Source: an uncultured Acetatifactor sp. (lineage in GTDB: Bacteria; Bacillota; Clostridia; Lachnospirales; Lachnospiraceae). Taken from it: 63,123 nt of DNA. The notes below the pieces were generated by a model. The model was not told the DNA's origin, searched no databases, and saw only the letters and a program-made list of their open reading frames with translations. Below are positions 42,301 to 49,446 of this stretch, one piece after another. Location of the stretch: positions 1 through 63,123 of the forward strand of contig CAJUJU010000010.1 of the NCBI GenBank assembly GCA_910586835.1, written 5' to 3'. A program made the translations under genes and the position numbers. Numbering within the stretch: the stretch's first letter is position 1; each line of letters opens with the position of its first letter.

Positions 42301-42396
42301 GTACTGGCGGCAAAAAATGCGGGCATGAACGAGCATCTGGCAAAGCCGCTTGACTTCGGCAGACTGCAGGAGGCGTTGAGCCGCTGGCTGGCTTAG
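39385..42396 (+). CDS. Hybrid sensor histidine kinase with two receivers
   Basis: A soluble 1003-aa kinase with no membrane segment. PAS-like sensor regions occupy about residues 20-475, joined by coiled coil. The HisKA domain has SHDIRTPMNAIIGM with the phospho-accepting His near residue 500. The HATPase follows (N-box NIMGNAIKYTPDGG near 614, then DNGIGM and GTGLGMPI). Two tandem receivers end the protein, with phospho-Asp near 790 (ILDWKMPDMSG) and 933 (LMDIQMPVMNG) and intact ADDD/VEDN pairs and lysines. There is no HPt domain, so a partner must complete the relay. GGGAGG precedes ATG 39385. Confidence 0.92.
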   Translation: MGEQKRDAMTNGYGESESAEIAAVAFNLLRDAYYRISYIDLNKNEVRNLKIVDAEWEDEKLCCFAYDRLIENCAKKHVHESDREKFIRLMKTENLRNCFAVKQDTVEFTYRRLVGETYRWVQTEIVPLEDYSEDRARAVWYVKNITEEKVREAEYNKALRRNNAELQEANDSLRRQMAIVGSLSDIYLCCYEANLLTKEYREINAKPFLRESIPSNGSLRAGFEAFQRCCVQESFWKNMDEFTDLDSLSRRMQDTNIVSLEYPGLTIGWCRLSFIAVERDGDGRPVTALVVSQDITGEKMVEERLSRKLYGDLQEQNRKLSDALLMRNQAARALECERRQYRDALTLNSEFSYGLDLTDGFLREEITDRTGEDVLAKTGVTLPVNIDIFFEACERLYQFQPLSSGMEKLWRRDELIQAFHRGETDVEAEFYLKSVDSYLRYSILLFQDDETEHIHAFVIGRDITAARRQEELARQALEEAYDAANAANAAKTDFLSSMSHDIRTPMNAIIGMTAIAASHIDDREKVADALKKITISSRHLLGLINEILDMSKIEAGKMSLNEEAFNLSELLANLITMVHPQIQEHGHELQVRIHDIVHEDVLGDSLRIQQAFVNIMGNAIKYTPDGGRITLTVAEKPISQPRTGCYEFVFEDNGIGMTREYVEKIFLPFTRAEDSRVSKIQGTGLGMPITQNIVRMMNGNIEVESEPGKGSRFTATIFLKLQETDLPDTSGLEGLFVLVADDDRISCESTCCMLEEIGMDGEWVLSGREALERVVERHRQARDYFAVILDWKMPDMSGVETAREIRKVVGNDVPIIILSAYDWTDIEFEARAAGVNGFLCKPVFKSGLTRLFRMLIGDEEECAQESGVRETMEADDLTGKRVLLVEDNDINREIASEILGMTGLCVEEAVDGKQAVDLFEQSEEGYYDMVLMDIQMPVMNGYQATMAIRAMKRKDALRIPILAMTANAFAEDVLAAKNAGMNEHLAKPLDFGRLQEALSRWLA

Positions 42397-42461
42397 AGGC
42401 AGGCCGTGGGAAATCCGCTGGGCCGATAGGGGCAGAATAAAAAAGATGGAGGCATGGAATT

Positions 42462-43715
42462 ATGAATTATCAGGCGAGAAGAGAGGCTATTCTGGAAAAA
42501 ATGGAGAAGGGCAGCATTGGGGTATTGTATGCGGGGATTCCCACCCATGTCAGTGCGGACGAATATGCCCATTTTCAGGCGAACCGCAATTTCTTTTATC
42601 TGACGGGGCTGCGCAGGGAGAAGATGGCGCTGGTGCTGGATAAGGCGGTGGAACCGGCGAAGGTCACGCTTTTTATCGAGGAGGCGGATCCCTCCAGGGA
42701 GCGCTGGTACGGCAGAAAGGTGACGGTGGAGGAGGCCAGAGAGATCTCGGGCATCAGGGATGTGCAGCTGATCACGGCGCTGGATGGCGCGGTGGCGTCC
42801 AAGATGACCAGGGAGGATGTGCAGCAGGTCTATTTTGACACCTATCGTCACAGTCAGGAAGATCTGCCGGATTACAACGCGGTGAAGGCATGTGAATTCA
42901 GGGAGCTGTATCCCGGCGTCCCGGTGAAAAACCTGTTCCCTCTTGTTGCCGGGGAGCGTATGTGGAAGGACAGCGACGAGGTGGCACTGATTCGGAAGGC
43001 CGTGGGTCTGACCAAAGAAGCGCTGAAGAACGTGATGAAAAGTCTTGCGCCGGGCCGGAAAGAGTATGAGGCCCAGGCGGAGTTTGAGTACAGCATTTTC
43101 AAAGGCGGTGCGGAGGGACCTGCCTTTCCCACCATTGCGGGAAGCGGTATGAACGGAACCATGCTGCACTATGATACCAACAGGGATACCTGCAGGGACG
43201 GCAGTCTGCTGCTTCTGGATCTGGGAGCCAGGGTATCAGGATACAATTCGGACATTACCAGAACCTATCCCGTAAACGGCAGCTTCACGGACAGACAAAG
43301 ACAGGTGTATGACCTGGTGCTTGCGGCCAACCGCAGGGTTGCGGCGGAGGCGGGGCCGGGAAAGACCCTGAAGGAGCTCAACGATATCTGTAAGGAGGTT
43401 CTTGCCAGAGGGCTTATGGAGCTGGGCCTGATCCAGCAGGAGGACCAGGTTTCCCGATATTATATGCACAGTGTATCTCACCATCTGGGGATCGACGTGC
43501 ACGATGTGAATGTGGCGGCAAACGAGAAGCTTCGGCCGGGGGCGGTCATCACCGACGAGCCCGGACTGTACATTGACGAATGGGAGATCGGAATCCGCAT
43601 TGAGGATGACCTGCTGATCACGGAGGACGGTGCGGAGGTGCTCTCGGAGGACATTATCCGCACTGCGGAGGAGATCGAGGCCTTTATGCGAAACAGGGAA
43701 GAGATCATTGACTGA
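42462..43715 (+). CDS. Xaa-Pro aminopeptidase (M24B)
   Basis: Removes N-terminal residues before proline. An N-terminal creatinase-like domain (about 1-150, including FFYLTGLRREK) precedes the pita-bread catalytic domain. The five metal ligands can be placed: LLLDLGARVSGYNSDITR (two Asp), HSVSHHLGIDVHD (His), DEPGLYID and IRIEDDLLIT (two Glu). Length (417 aa) is normal, with no signal peptide. Its last 11 bases overlap the 3' end of the convergent kinase gene. Confidence 0.93.
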   Translation: MNYQARREAILEKMEKGSIGVLYAGIPTHVSADEYAHFQANRNFFYLTGLRREKMALVLDKAVEPAKVTLFIEEADPSRERWYGRKVTVEEAREISGIRDVQLITALDGAVASKMTREDVQQVYFDTYRHSQEDLPDYNAVKACEFRELYPGVPVKNLFPLVAGERMWKDSDEVALIRKAVGLTKEALKNVMKSLAPGRKEYEAQAEFEYSIFKGGAEGPAFPTIAGSGMNGTMLHYDTNRDTCRDGSLLLLDLGARVSGYNSDITRTYPVNGSFTDRQRQVYDLVLAANRRVAAEAGPGKTLKELNDICKEVLARGLMELGLIQQEDQVSRYYMHSVSHHLGIDVHDVNVAANEKLRPGAVITDEPGLYIDEWEIGIRIEDDLLITEDGAEVLSEDIIRTAEEIEAFMRNREEIID

Positions 43716-44907
43716 AAACGGCAGTGACCGAGGCGCCGGAGCGGTTTTCCAGCGTCAGATATCCGCCGTGTTTTTCGCAGAGTATTTTGCAGATATTCAA
43801 TCCCATGCCAAAATGCAGCCCGTCGGATTCCGGGGCGGAGCTGTAAAAGGGCTTTACGGCGGCGGTCAGTTCCTCCTGCGTAAAGCCCTTTCCGTCGTCT
43901 GACACGGTCAGGAGGAAGAACGTGCCTTCCGCACGCACGGAGACAGTCACCTTTTCTCTTGCATATCTTGCGGCGTTTGACAGCAGATTTTCATATACGC
44001 GCATTATAACAGACAGGTCCAGGCTCAGGCCGGGGAGATTTCGGGTCTCGTCGTTGAACTCAAATTTTCGGTTCATGCAGAGGGAAACTCCGGTGGAGCG
44101 CATCTGCCGGATGGTATCCCTGACGGCAACAGTGGTTTTGTTTACCTCCAGATCTTCCAGCCGCTGCAGGCCGTTCATGGTATTGACATAGACCTCCAGT
44201 CTGGCGATGTGCCGCTGCATCATCTGTATGGTGGCGAGAAGTTTTTCCTCCGGCATCTGATGAGCGTAGTGCAGCAGCATTTCGCTCTGCCCCTTCAGAA
44301 CCGTAAGAGGGGTTCTTAAGTCGTGGGAAAAGGCGGCGTTCAGACGTTTGCGTTCTTCAATCTGCCGCCACATTTCCATGTGGTTCTGCCGGAGGGCTGC
44401 CCGCATTTTTTCAAATGAATAGCAGAGCTTTCCCAGTTCGTTTCGGGTGTGGCAGACGATCTGAAAGTCCAGATTGCTGTCCGAGATATTGTCCGCAGCC
44501 CGGTTCAGAAGTTCCAGCGGCTCCCGCAGCTGCCGCCGGTAGAACAGACGACCGGTGATGCAGACGCCGAACATAAAGCAGGCAGGGGGAATGGCAACGC
44601 TCAGCAGACCGAGCGTATTGTAGAGAAAGCTGTCCGCGGGTGTGAAGAAGGAATGAAGATTGCCCGTTTGGAACATCAGGGTGCCGTGGGAACTGCCATC
44701 CAACTTGTCACGCATTTCCACTTCCGTCATGAAGTTGGTATTTTTGTATGCAGCGGCATAGTCATCATATATTTTTGACTGTCCTAACTGGCACATCGCT
44801 GAAAAAAACAGCGAGGCCAGGAAAGCGGATAGAATACAGGCGAGGGTGTAGAGAATAAACAGGGTTTTCAGTGATTTTGCGGGAAGGTGTTCTTTGTTTC
44901 TGCCCAT
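43705..44907 (-). CDS. HAMP sensor histidine kinase, orphan
   Basis: A 400-aa kinase with membrane helices at about residues 12-36 and 94-123 enclosing a small extracellular loop of some 57 residues. A HAMP domain (about 124-175), HisKA with FSHDLRTPLTVLKGQSEML (H195) and a HATPase (NLLSNAARYAREKV, DDGKGF, GMGLNICK) follow. ATG 44907 has AAGGAGTG upstream; the longer open frame to 45054 is basic and unlikely to be translated. Such kinases are usually paired with an OmpR-type regulator just upstream, but none is here. Confidence 0.9.
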   Translation of the reverse strand: MGRNKEHLPAKSLKTLFILYTLACILSAFLASLFFSAMCQLGQSKIYDDYAAAYKNTNFMTEVEMRDKLDGSSHGTLMFQTGNLHSFFTPADSFLYNTLGLLSVAIPPACFMFGVCITGRLFYRRQLREPLELLNRAADNISDSNLDFQIVCHTRNELGKLCYSFEKMRAALRQNHMEMWRQIEERKRLNAAFSHDLRTPLTVLKGQSEMLLHYAHQMPEEKLLATIQMMQRHIARLEVYVNTMNGLQRLEDLEVNKTTVAVRDTIRQMRSTGVSLCMNRKFEFNDETRNLPGLSLDLSVIMRVYENLLSNAARYAREKVTVSVRAEGTFFLLTVSDDGKGFTQEELTAAVKPFYSSAPESDGLHFGMGLNICKILCEKHGGYLTLENRSGASVTAVFSQ

Positions 44908-44920
44908 GTGCGCACTCCTT

Positions 44921-44949
44921 GTTCGGTACTTTTTGAATGATCTCCGAAC
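44921..44949 (-). promoter_or_regulatory. Inverted repeat in the leader of the HAMP kinase gene
   Basis: GTTCGG (44921-44926) and CCGAAC (44944-44949), 17 bases apart, lie just before the start codon. A TATACT-like box is nearby on the minus strand, without a good -35. Confidence 0.25.
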
Positions 44950-45108
44950 AGTATAGTACACTTTTTTCAACGATTTATCTACTCTTTGCCGAAGTACAGT
45001 TTTGTTTTTTTTCAAAATTTTATGATTTGCCGTACCGTTACCGTTTTTTGCCATTGAAAAGGAAAAATTTTTGTGTTAATCTGAAGAAACAGAGGAATGG
45101 TTCCGATT

Positions 45109-45117
45109 TGATACAAT
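45109..45117 (+). promoter_or_regulatory. Extended -10 element before the GHKL kinase gene
   Basis: TGATACAAT: a TACAAT -10 with an upstream TG, 25 bases before the ATG; no clear -35 box. Confidence 0.35.
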
Positions 45118-45141
45118 AGATAAACCGGTGGAGGTTGTCCG

Positions 45142-46428
45142 ATGAAAATACTGATGCGTGATTTGTCTGCGTTCTGGAGTATGTTCCATGTGATCTTTCT
45201 TTTTGTCATTTTGTTTCGCTCGCGGTATCCGAAAAAAAAGACTGTGCTGCTGGCGGCAGTGGGCATGGGGCTGCTTATGTTTCTGAATGGGGTGGGGCTT
45301 GTTGTGTTGGGGCTTGAGGTCATGGGAAAACTGTTCTTTTTCACTTGTTCCATTCCCAGCTTTGTCTATTTCTATGTGTTGTCTGCGGACAAGGGATTCC
45401 GGTACATTCTCACGTTCTGCCTGGCGGACACCTTCTGCCTGTGGATCATGGGAGTCACGCTTCTGCTGGACAGCTGTCTGGGCGGCGGACGGAATGTGTT
45501 GTTGTTTGTGAGCAGACTGTTGCTGCTTCCTCTGGCGGAATATTTTGCGTACCGTTTTCTGCGGAAGCCTTATCTGGAACTGCAGGCCTCTGTGGAAAGG
45601 GGCTGGGGCGTCTTTGCGGGAATGACGATGCTGTATTATGTACTGCTTACGGTAATGCTCTATTACCCCGTCAATATTGAGAACCGCCCGGAAGACTTTT
45701 TTCTGTGTCTGTTGATTCTGCTTCTCATGGGATTCAACTATGCCACGATCTTTTTCTCCCTGTACAATCAGCTTCTGCTCTTCCGGAAACAGCAGAGCGA
45801 GCGCAGTCTTCAGGAGCAGAAGGTCTTCCTGGAGACGAAGCTTGAAAACCAGCAGCAGATACGCCGGCTGAAGCATGATATGAAGGCATATACGATCACC
45901 CTTTCAGGACTGCTTGCCGCGGGAAACACAGAGCAGGCTGTCGGATATCTGAGGGACATAGGCTCCAAGATGGATGCCGTGATGGGGCAGTTTTGTCCCA
46001 ATCCTTATCTGAATGCGGTGGTCAGCCATTATTCCCAAAAGTTACAGGAGATGGGGGTGGAATTGAAGCCGGATATCCAGGTCGGGGAGGAGGAGCTTCC
46101 TTATCTGGAGCTGTGTCAGATTCTCACAAACGGATTGGAAAACGCCTGCGATGCGCTGGAAGGATTATCGGTGCAGGAGAGGTCTGAGGTTTCCGTACAG
46201 ATGAAGTATAACAGGGGTTATCTGACGATCCGTATCATGAATCCCTGCAGAGAGGGGCTGTGTGTGGAAAAGGGAGAGCTTCCGGCCACCGGAAAGAAGG
46301 AGACGGGCCATGGGTTTGGACTGCCCACGGTGCGTGACGCGGCAAAAAAGCTGGGAGGCGATATGCTGTGCTATACGCAGGAGGGAAGCTTTGTACTGGA
46401 TGTGATGGTAAAGTCCGATTTTCTGTAA
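45142..46428 (+). CDS. GHKL-domain sensor histidine kinase (AgrC-like), orphan
   Basis: A 428-aa protein with six or seven membrane helices up to about residue 213, then a coiled coil and the dimerisation helix with RRLKHDMKAY (H245), followed by a GHKL ATPase domain (LTNGLENACDALEG and GHGFGLPTV). This is the AgrC type, which often senses peptides and usually works with a LytTR response regulator. No LytTR regulator or precursor peptide gene is adjacent. GGTGGAGG precedes the ATG. Confidence 0.85.
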   Translation: MKILMRDLSAFWSMFHVIFLFVILFRSRYPKKKTVLLAAVGMGLLMFLNGVGLVVLGLEVMGKLFFFTCSIPSFVYFYVLSADKGFRYILTFCLADTFCLWIMGVTLLLDSCLGGGRNVLLFVSRLLLLPLAEYFAYRFLRKPYLELQASVERGWGVFAGMTMLYYVLLTVMLYYPVNIENRPEDFFLCLLILLLMGFNYATIFFSLYNQLLLFRKQQSERSLQEQKVFLETKLENQQQIRRLKHDMKAYTITLSGLLAAGNTEQAVGYLRDIGSKMDAVMGQFCPNPYLNAVVSHYSQKLQEMGVELKPDIQVGEEELPYLELCQILTNGLENACDALEGLSVQERSEVSVQMKYNRGYLTIRIMNPCREGLCVEKGELPATGKKETGHGFGLPTVRDAAKKLGGDMLCYTQEGSFVLDVMVKSDFL

Positions 46429-46496
46429 CGGAAGCGAAGGCATAATTTCCGGGAACCTGCATATGCTGTCCAAAAGTAAGTGGGGAGGCTGCGGCA

Positions 46497-47843
46497 ATGG
46501 ACTCTATTTGGACGGCAGAGACACAGATTGAAAAACGGGATCCTCTTCCGGGAGATACCGGCACGGCGGCGGTTGTCATCGGGGCAGGGCTTGCAGGGAT
46601 TCTGACGGCCTATTATCTGGGACAGGAAGGGATCCCCACGGTGGTTCTGGAGGCGGACAGAATCGGCAGCGGGCAGACGAAAAACACCACGGCCAAGATC
46701 ACCTCCCAGCACGGACTGATCTATGATCGGTTGATACGCACCTTCGGCAGACGGATGGGGGAGCAGTATGCCAGGGCAAATGAAGCAGCCATCCGCGAGT
46801 ATGAGAGACTGATTCGCGAAAAAGGGATCGACTGTGATTTTGTCAGGTGCCCGGCCTGTCTTTATTCCCGGCGGGAGGAGGACGCCTTAAGACGGGAGGC
46901 GCGGGCTGCGTCTTCCCTGGGCATTGCGGCTTCCTTTGAGTCTTCGGGAGAGCTTCCCTTTCCTGTGGCGGGGCTGACAAGATTTGAAGGGCAGGCAAGA
47001 TTTCAGCCGCTGAAATTTCTGGGCAGGATGGCGGAGGAAGTAACGGTATATGAGCAGACCAGGGTGCTCAGGGTGGAGGGAAACCGTGTGGAGACAGCAA
47101 GGGGCAGTGTGACGGCGGAGCATATTATTTTTGCCTCCCATTATCCCTTCATTAATGTGCCCGGGTTCTATTTTGCAAGAATGTACCAGGAGCGCAGCTA
47201 TGTGACGGCGCTTCAGGGGGCCTGCGCCCTGGAGGGCATGTATCTCGGAATCGACAGGGACGGTCTATCCTTCCGCTCCCAGGGGGATGTGCTTCTTCTG
47301 AGCGGCGGCAGCCACCGGACAGGACGAAACAGGCAGGGAGGGCAGTATGAAAAGCTGCGTTCTGCCGCCCGGTCTTTTTTTCCCGGCAGCCATGAGGTTG
47401 CACACTGGTCGGCCCAGGACTGCATGACGCCGGATCAGATTCCCTATATCGGGAGATTTTCTGCCAGGAGACCGGACTGGTATATCCTGTCCGGTTTCGG
47501 GAAGTGGGGGATGACCACCGCCATGGCGGGGGCCCGTATTCTGGCGGCGCTGGTTTCAGGGAGAGACTGTCCGGAGGCGGAAATTTTTTCGCCCCAAAGA
47601 CGTCTGACTGCCCGGGCCCTGAAGGAGCTTGCAATCCACGGGGCGCACACGGCAAGGGGGCTTGGAAAGCACCTTCTGCCTGCGGGGGGCCATGGGGTTA
47701 CGCTGAATTGTCCTCATATGGGCTGCAGGCTGGAGTGGAATCAGGAGGAGGAGACCTGGGACTGTCCCTGTCACGGCTCACGGTTTGACAGAGAGGGACG
47801 GTTGATAGACGATCCGGCCCAGACGGATCTTCGGAAGAAGTGA
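46497..47843 (+). CDS. FAD-dependent oxidoreductase with C-terminal Rieske domain
   Basis: A 448-aa protein. Residues about 24-375 form a DAO-type flavin domain with the dinucleotide fold AAVVIGAGLAGILTAYYLG and a late YILSGFGKWGMTTAM segment. From about 385 there is a Rieske [2Fe-2S] domain: C405-x-H407 and C423-x2-H426 bind the cluster, and C410 and C425 are placed for the disulfide seen in cytochrome bc1-type Rieske proteins. Oxidoreductases of this layout occur in many bacteria, but the substrate is unknown. It sits between two sensor kinases with no obvious link. GGGGAGG precedes the ATG. Confidence 0.9.
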   Translation: MDSIWTAETQIEKRDPLPGDTGTAAVVIGAGLAGILTAYYLGQEGIPTVVLEADRIGSGQTKNTTAKITSQHGLIYDRLIRTFGRRMGEQYARANEAAIREYERLIREKGIDCDFVRCPACLYSRREEDALRREARAASSLGIAASFESSGELPFPVAGLTRFEGQARFQPLKFLGRMAEEVTVYEQTRVLRVEGNRVETARGSVTAEHIIFASHYPFINVPGFYFARMYQERSYVTALQGACALEGMYLGIDRDGLSFRSQGDVLLLSGGSHRTGRNRQGGQYEKLRSAARSFFPGSHEVAHWSAQDCMTPDQIPYIGRFSARRPDWYILSGFGKWGMTTAMAGARILAALVSGRDCPEAEIFSPQRRLTARALKELAIHGAHTARGLGKHLLPAGGHGVTLNCPHMGCRLEWNQEEETWDCPCHGSRFDREGRLIDDPAQTDLRKK

Positions 47844-47957
47844 TACAAAGTATAACGGAAAAAGTGCGGATTGTACCGGAAGGAGGGAAAAGAATTCCTC
47901 TGTGCTTATAATGTATTGAGATAGGAAGCAACAGAGGAAAAGGGGGCGGAAGGAGCC

Positions 47958-49277
47958 ATGCTGGGAGGTTCCATATACATAGCGCTGATTCGGTTTGCAA
48001 TCAGTCTGGCGGGGACAGTCATACTGTTTTCCCTGATGAATGAACCGCGTTACGGCAGAAGGAAGACAGTCATCTCTTACGCGTGCTTCGGTGCGGCTGT
48101 GGTGGCCGGGGCGTGTGTCTGGTATGCGGTGGACTGGGAGAGCTGTGTGCGGATGGCGGCTTTTGTGATGTATCTGTGCTTTGCGGTTTTCAGTATCTTT
48201 ATGAGCTCGGATCCCATCTTTTTGTCGCTGTACAAGCTGGCCCTGACCTTTTATCTGCTGGCGGTGTTTCTGATTGCGGGTATTGAAGTTTCCATTCTTT
48301 TTTTTGACAGAAACGTATGGGCGGATATTGTCACGCGTGTCGTGCTGATCGGGTTCATGGCATATTTTATTGACAGGAAAATAAAAAGCGCTATCCGTGG
48401 GTTCAGCAGTTATGTGGAGAACGAGCTGGATCAGTTCAGTCTGGCCGTCATGATCGTCAGTATTCTGTTCGGGATCGGATTTATTTTGAATCCCAATATC
48501 CGGGGGCAGACTCCCTATCGGCTTTTTCAGATTATCATAAACTTTTTTCTCACAGGCGCTCTGCAGCTGCTGGTGTTCCGGCTTTACCAGCACATCGGCA
48601 GAGAGAAGGAATTTCAGAAGGAGAATCAGCTGATGCAGATGAATCATCGTCTGCTGGAGAGAAATATGGAGCTGCTGGAGAAGTCTGCGGATTCCGGCAG
48701 GAGGATTCGTCACGACGTGAGGCATCACAACGCGGTGATTGCGGAATTTGTCCGCAGAGGGCAGAATCAGGAGCTGCTGCAGTATCTGCAGGAATACAAC
48801 CGGCAGACGGATGAGGGCGGTGAGAGGGTTCTGTGCGATAATACGGCAGTCAACAATCTTCTTTCCTCTTATACGGAGAAGGCGGAAAAGGAGCAGATTC
48901 GGGTGGTGATGGATGTGGAGCTGGACAGGAACCTGACGATACCGAATATTGATCTGGTGACTATCCTGGCAAATGCCTATGAGAATGCCATCTATGGCTG
49001 TATGGAGGTGCGCAGGCAGTCCAGGGAGAGAGAATGTTCCATTTACCTTATGATCCGGAGAAAGAAGAACAAGCTTGTCATGTATTGCAGCAACACCTGC
49101 CGGTTGGAGACGGAGATTAAAAACGGACAGCCCAGGCCGGAGGCAACGGGCGGCGTGGGGGTGCTGAGCATTATCAAGACGGCGGAAAAATTTGACGGGG
49201 AGTATGATTTTAAGAATGATAACGGTCTGTTTATTTTCCGGCTGGTCATGAATATTCCCCAGCAGGAATCGGCGTGA
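47958..49277 (+). CDS. GHKL-domain sensor histidine kinase, orphan
   Basis: A 439-aa protein with six or seven membrane helices up to about residue 210, a coiled coil, RRIRHDVRHHNAV (H252 as likely phospho-acceptor) and a GHKL ATPase domain (LANAYENAIYG, GGVGVLSI). Like the kinase at 45142 it resembles AgrC but has a different membrane part, so it is not a recent copy. No response regulator is adjacent. GGAAGGAGCC precedes the ATG, and a terminator follows. Confidence 0.85.
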   Translation: MLGGSIYIALIRFAISLAGTVILFSLMNEPRYGRRKTVISYACFGAAVVAGACVWYAVDWESCVRMAAFVMYLCFAVFSIFMSSDPIFLSLYKLALTFYLLAVFLIAGIEVSILFFDRNVWADIVTRVVLIGFMAYFIDRKIKSAIRGFSSYVENELDQFSLAVMIVSILFGIGFILNPNIRGQTPYRLFQIIINFFLTGALQLLVFRLYQHIGREKEFQKENQLMQMNHRLLERNMELLEKSADSGRRIRHDVRHHNAVIAEFVRRGQNQELLQYLQEYNRQTDEGGERVLCDNTAVNNLLSSYTEKAEKEQIRVVMDVELDRNLTIPNIDLVTILANAYENAIYGCMEVRRQSRERECSIYLMIRRKKNKLVMYCSNTCRLETEIKNGQPRPEATGGVGVLSIIKTAEKFDGEYDFKNDNGLFIFRLVMNIPQQESA

Positions 49278-49310
49278 GCAGGAGAGGGGACGTTCCCTTT
49301 CCTGCTTTTT
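49277..49310 (+). terminator. Terminator after the GHKL kinase gene
   Basis: A 14-bp stem (49277-49290 with 49293-49306, two G-U pairs) with a minimal loop and a run of Ts; it begins at the stop codon. Confidence 0.75.
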
Positions 49311-49351
49311 GATTTTCATGCGGAATCCTGCAAAAGAATGTGGTTCTGCCC

Positions 49352-49381
49352 TTGCTTTTTACAGGGAGAGTGAAGTATAAT
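49352..49381 (+). promoter_or_regulatory. Promoter of the second hybrid kinase gene
   Basis: TTGCTT at 49352-49357 and TATAAT at 49376-49381, 18 bases apart. Confidence 0.6.
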
Positions 49382-49446
49382 TTCATTAATGTCGGTTCGC
49401 ACAGGAAGAATCGATCCATCGACTGCAAACACAAGGAGGAAAGATT

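Noticed and set aside
40423..42336. A minus-strand open frame of about 637 codons opposite the first hybrid kinase
   Set aside because: Same cause: antisense to a gene with clear kinase and receiver motifs, with no ribosome binding site or family match.
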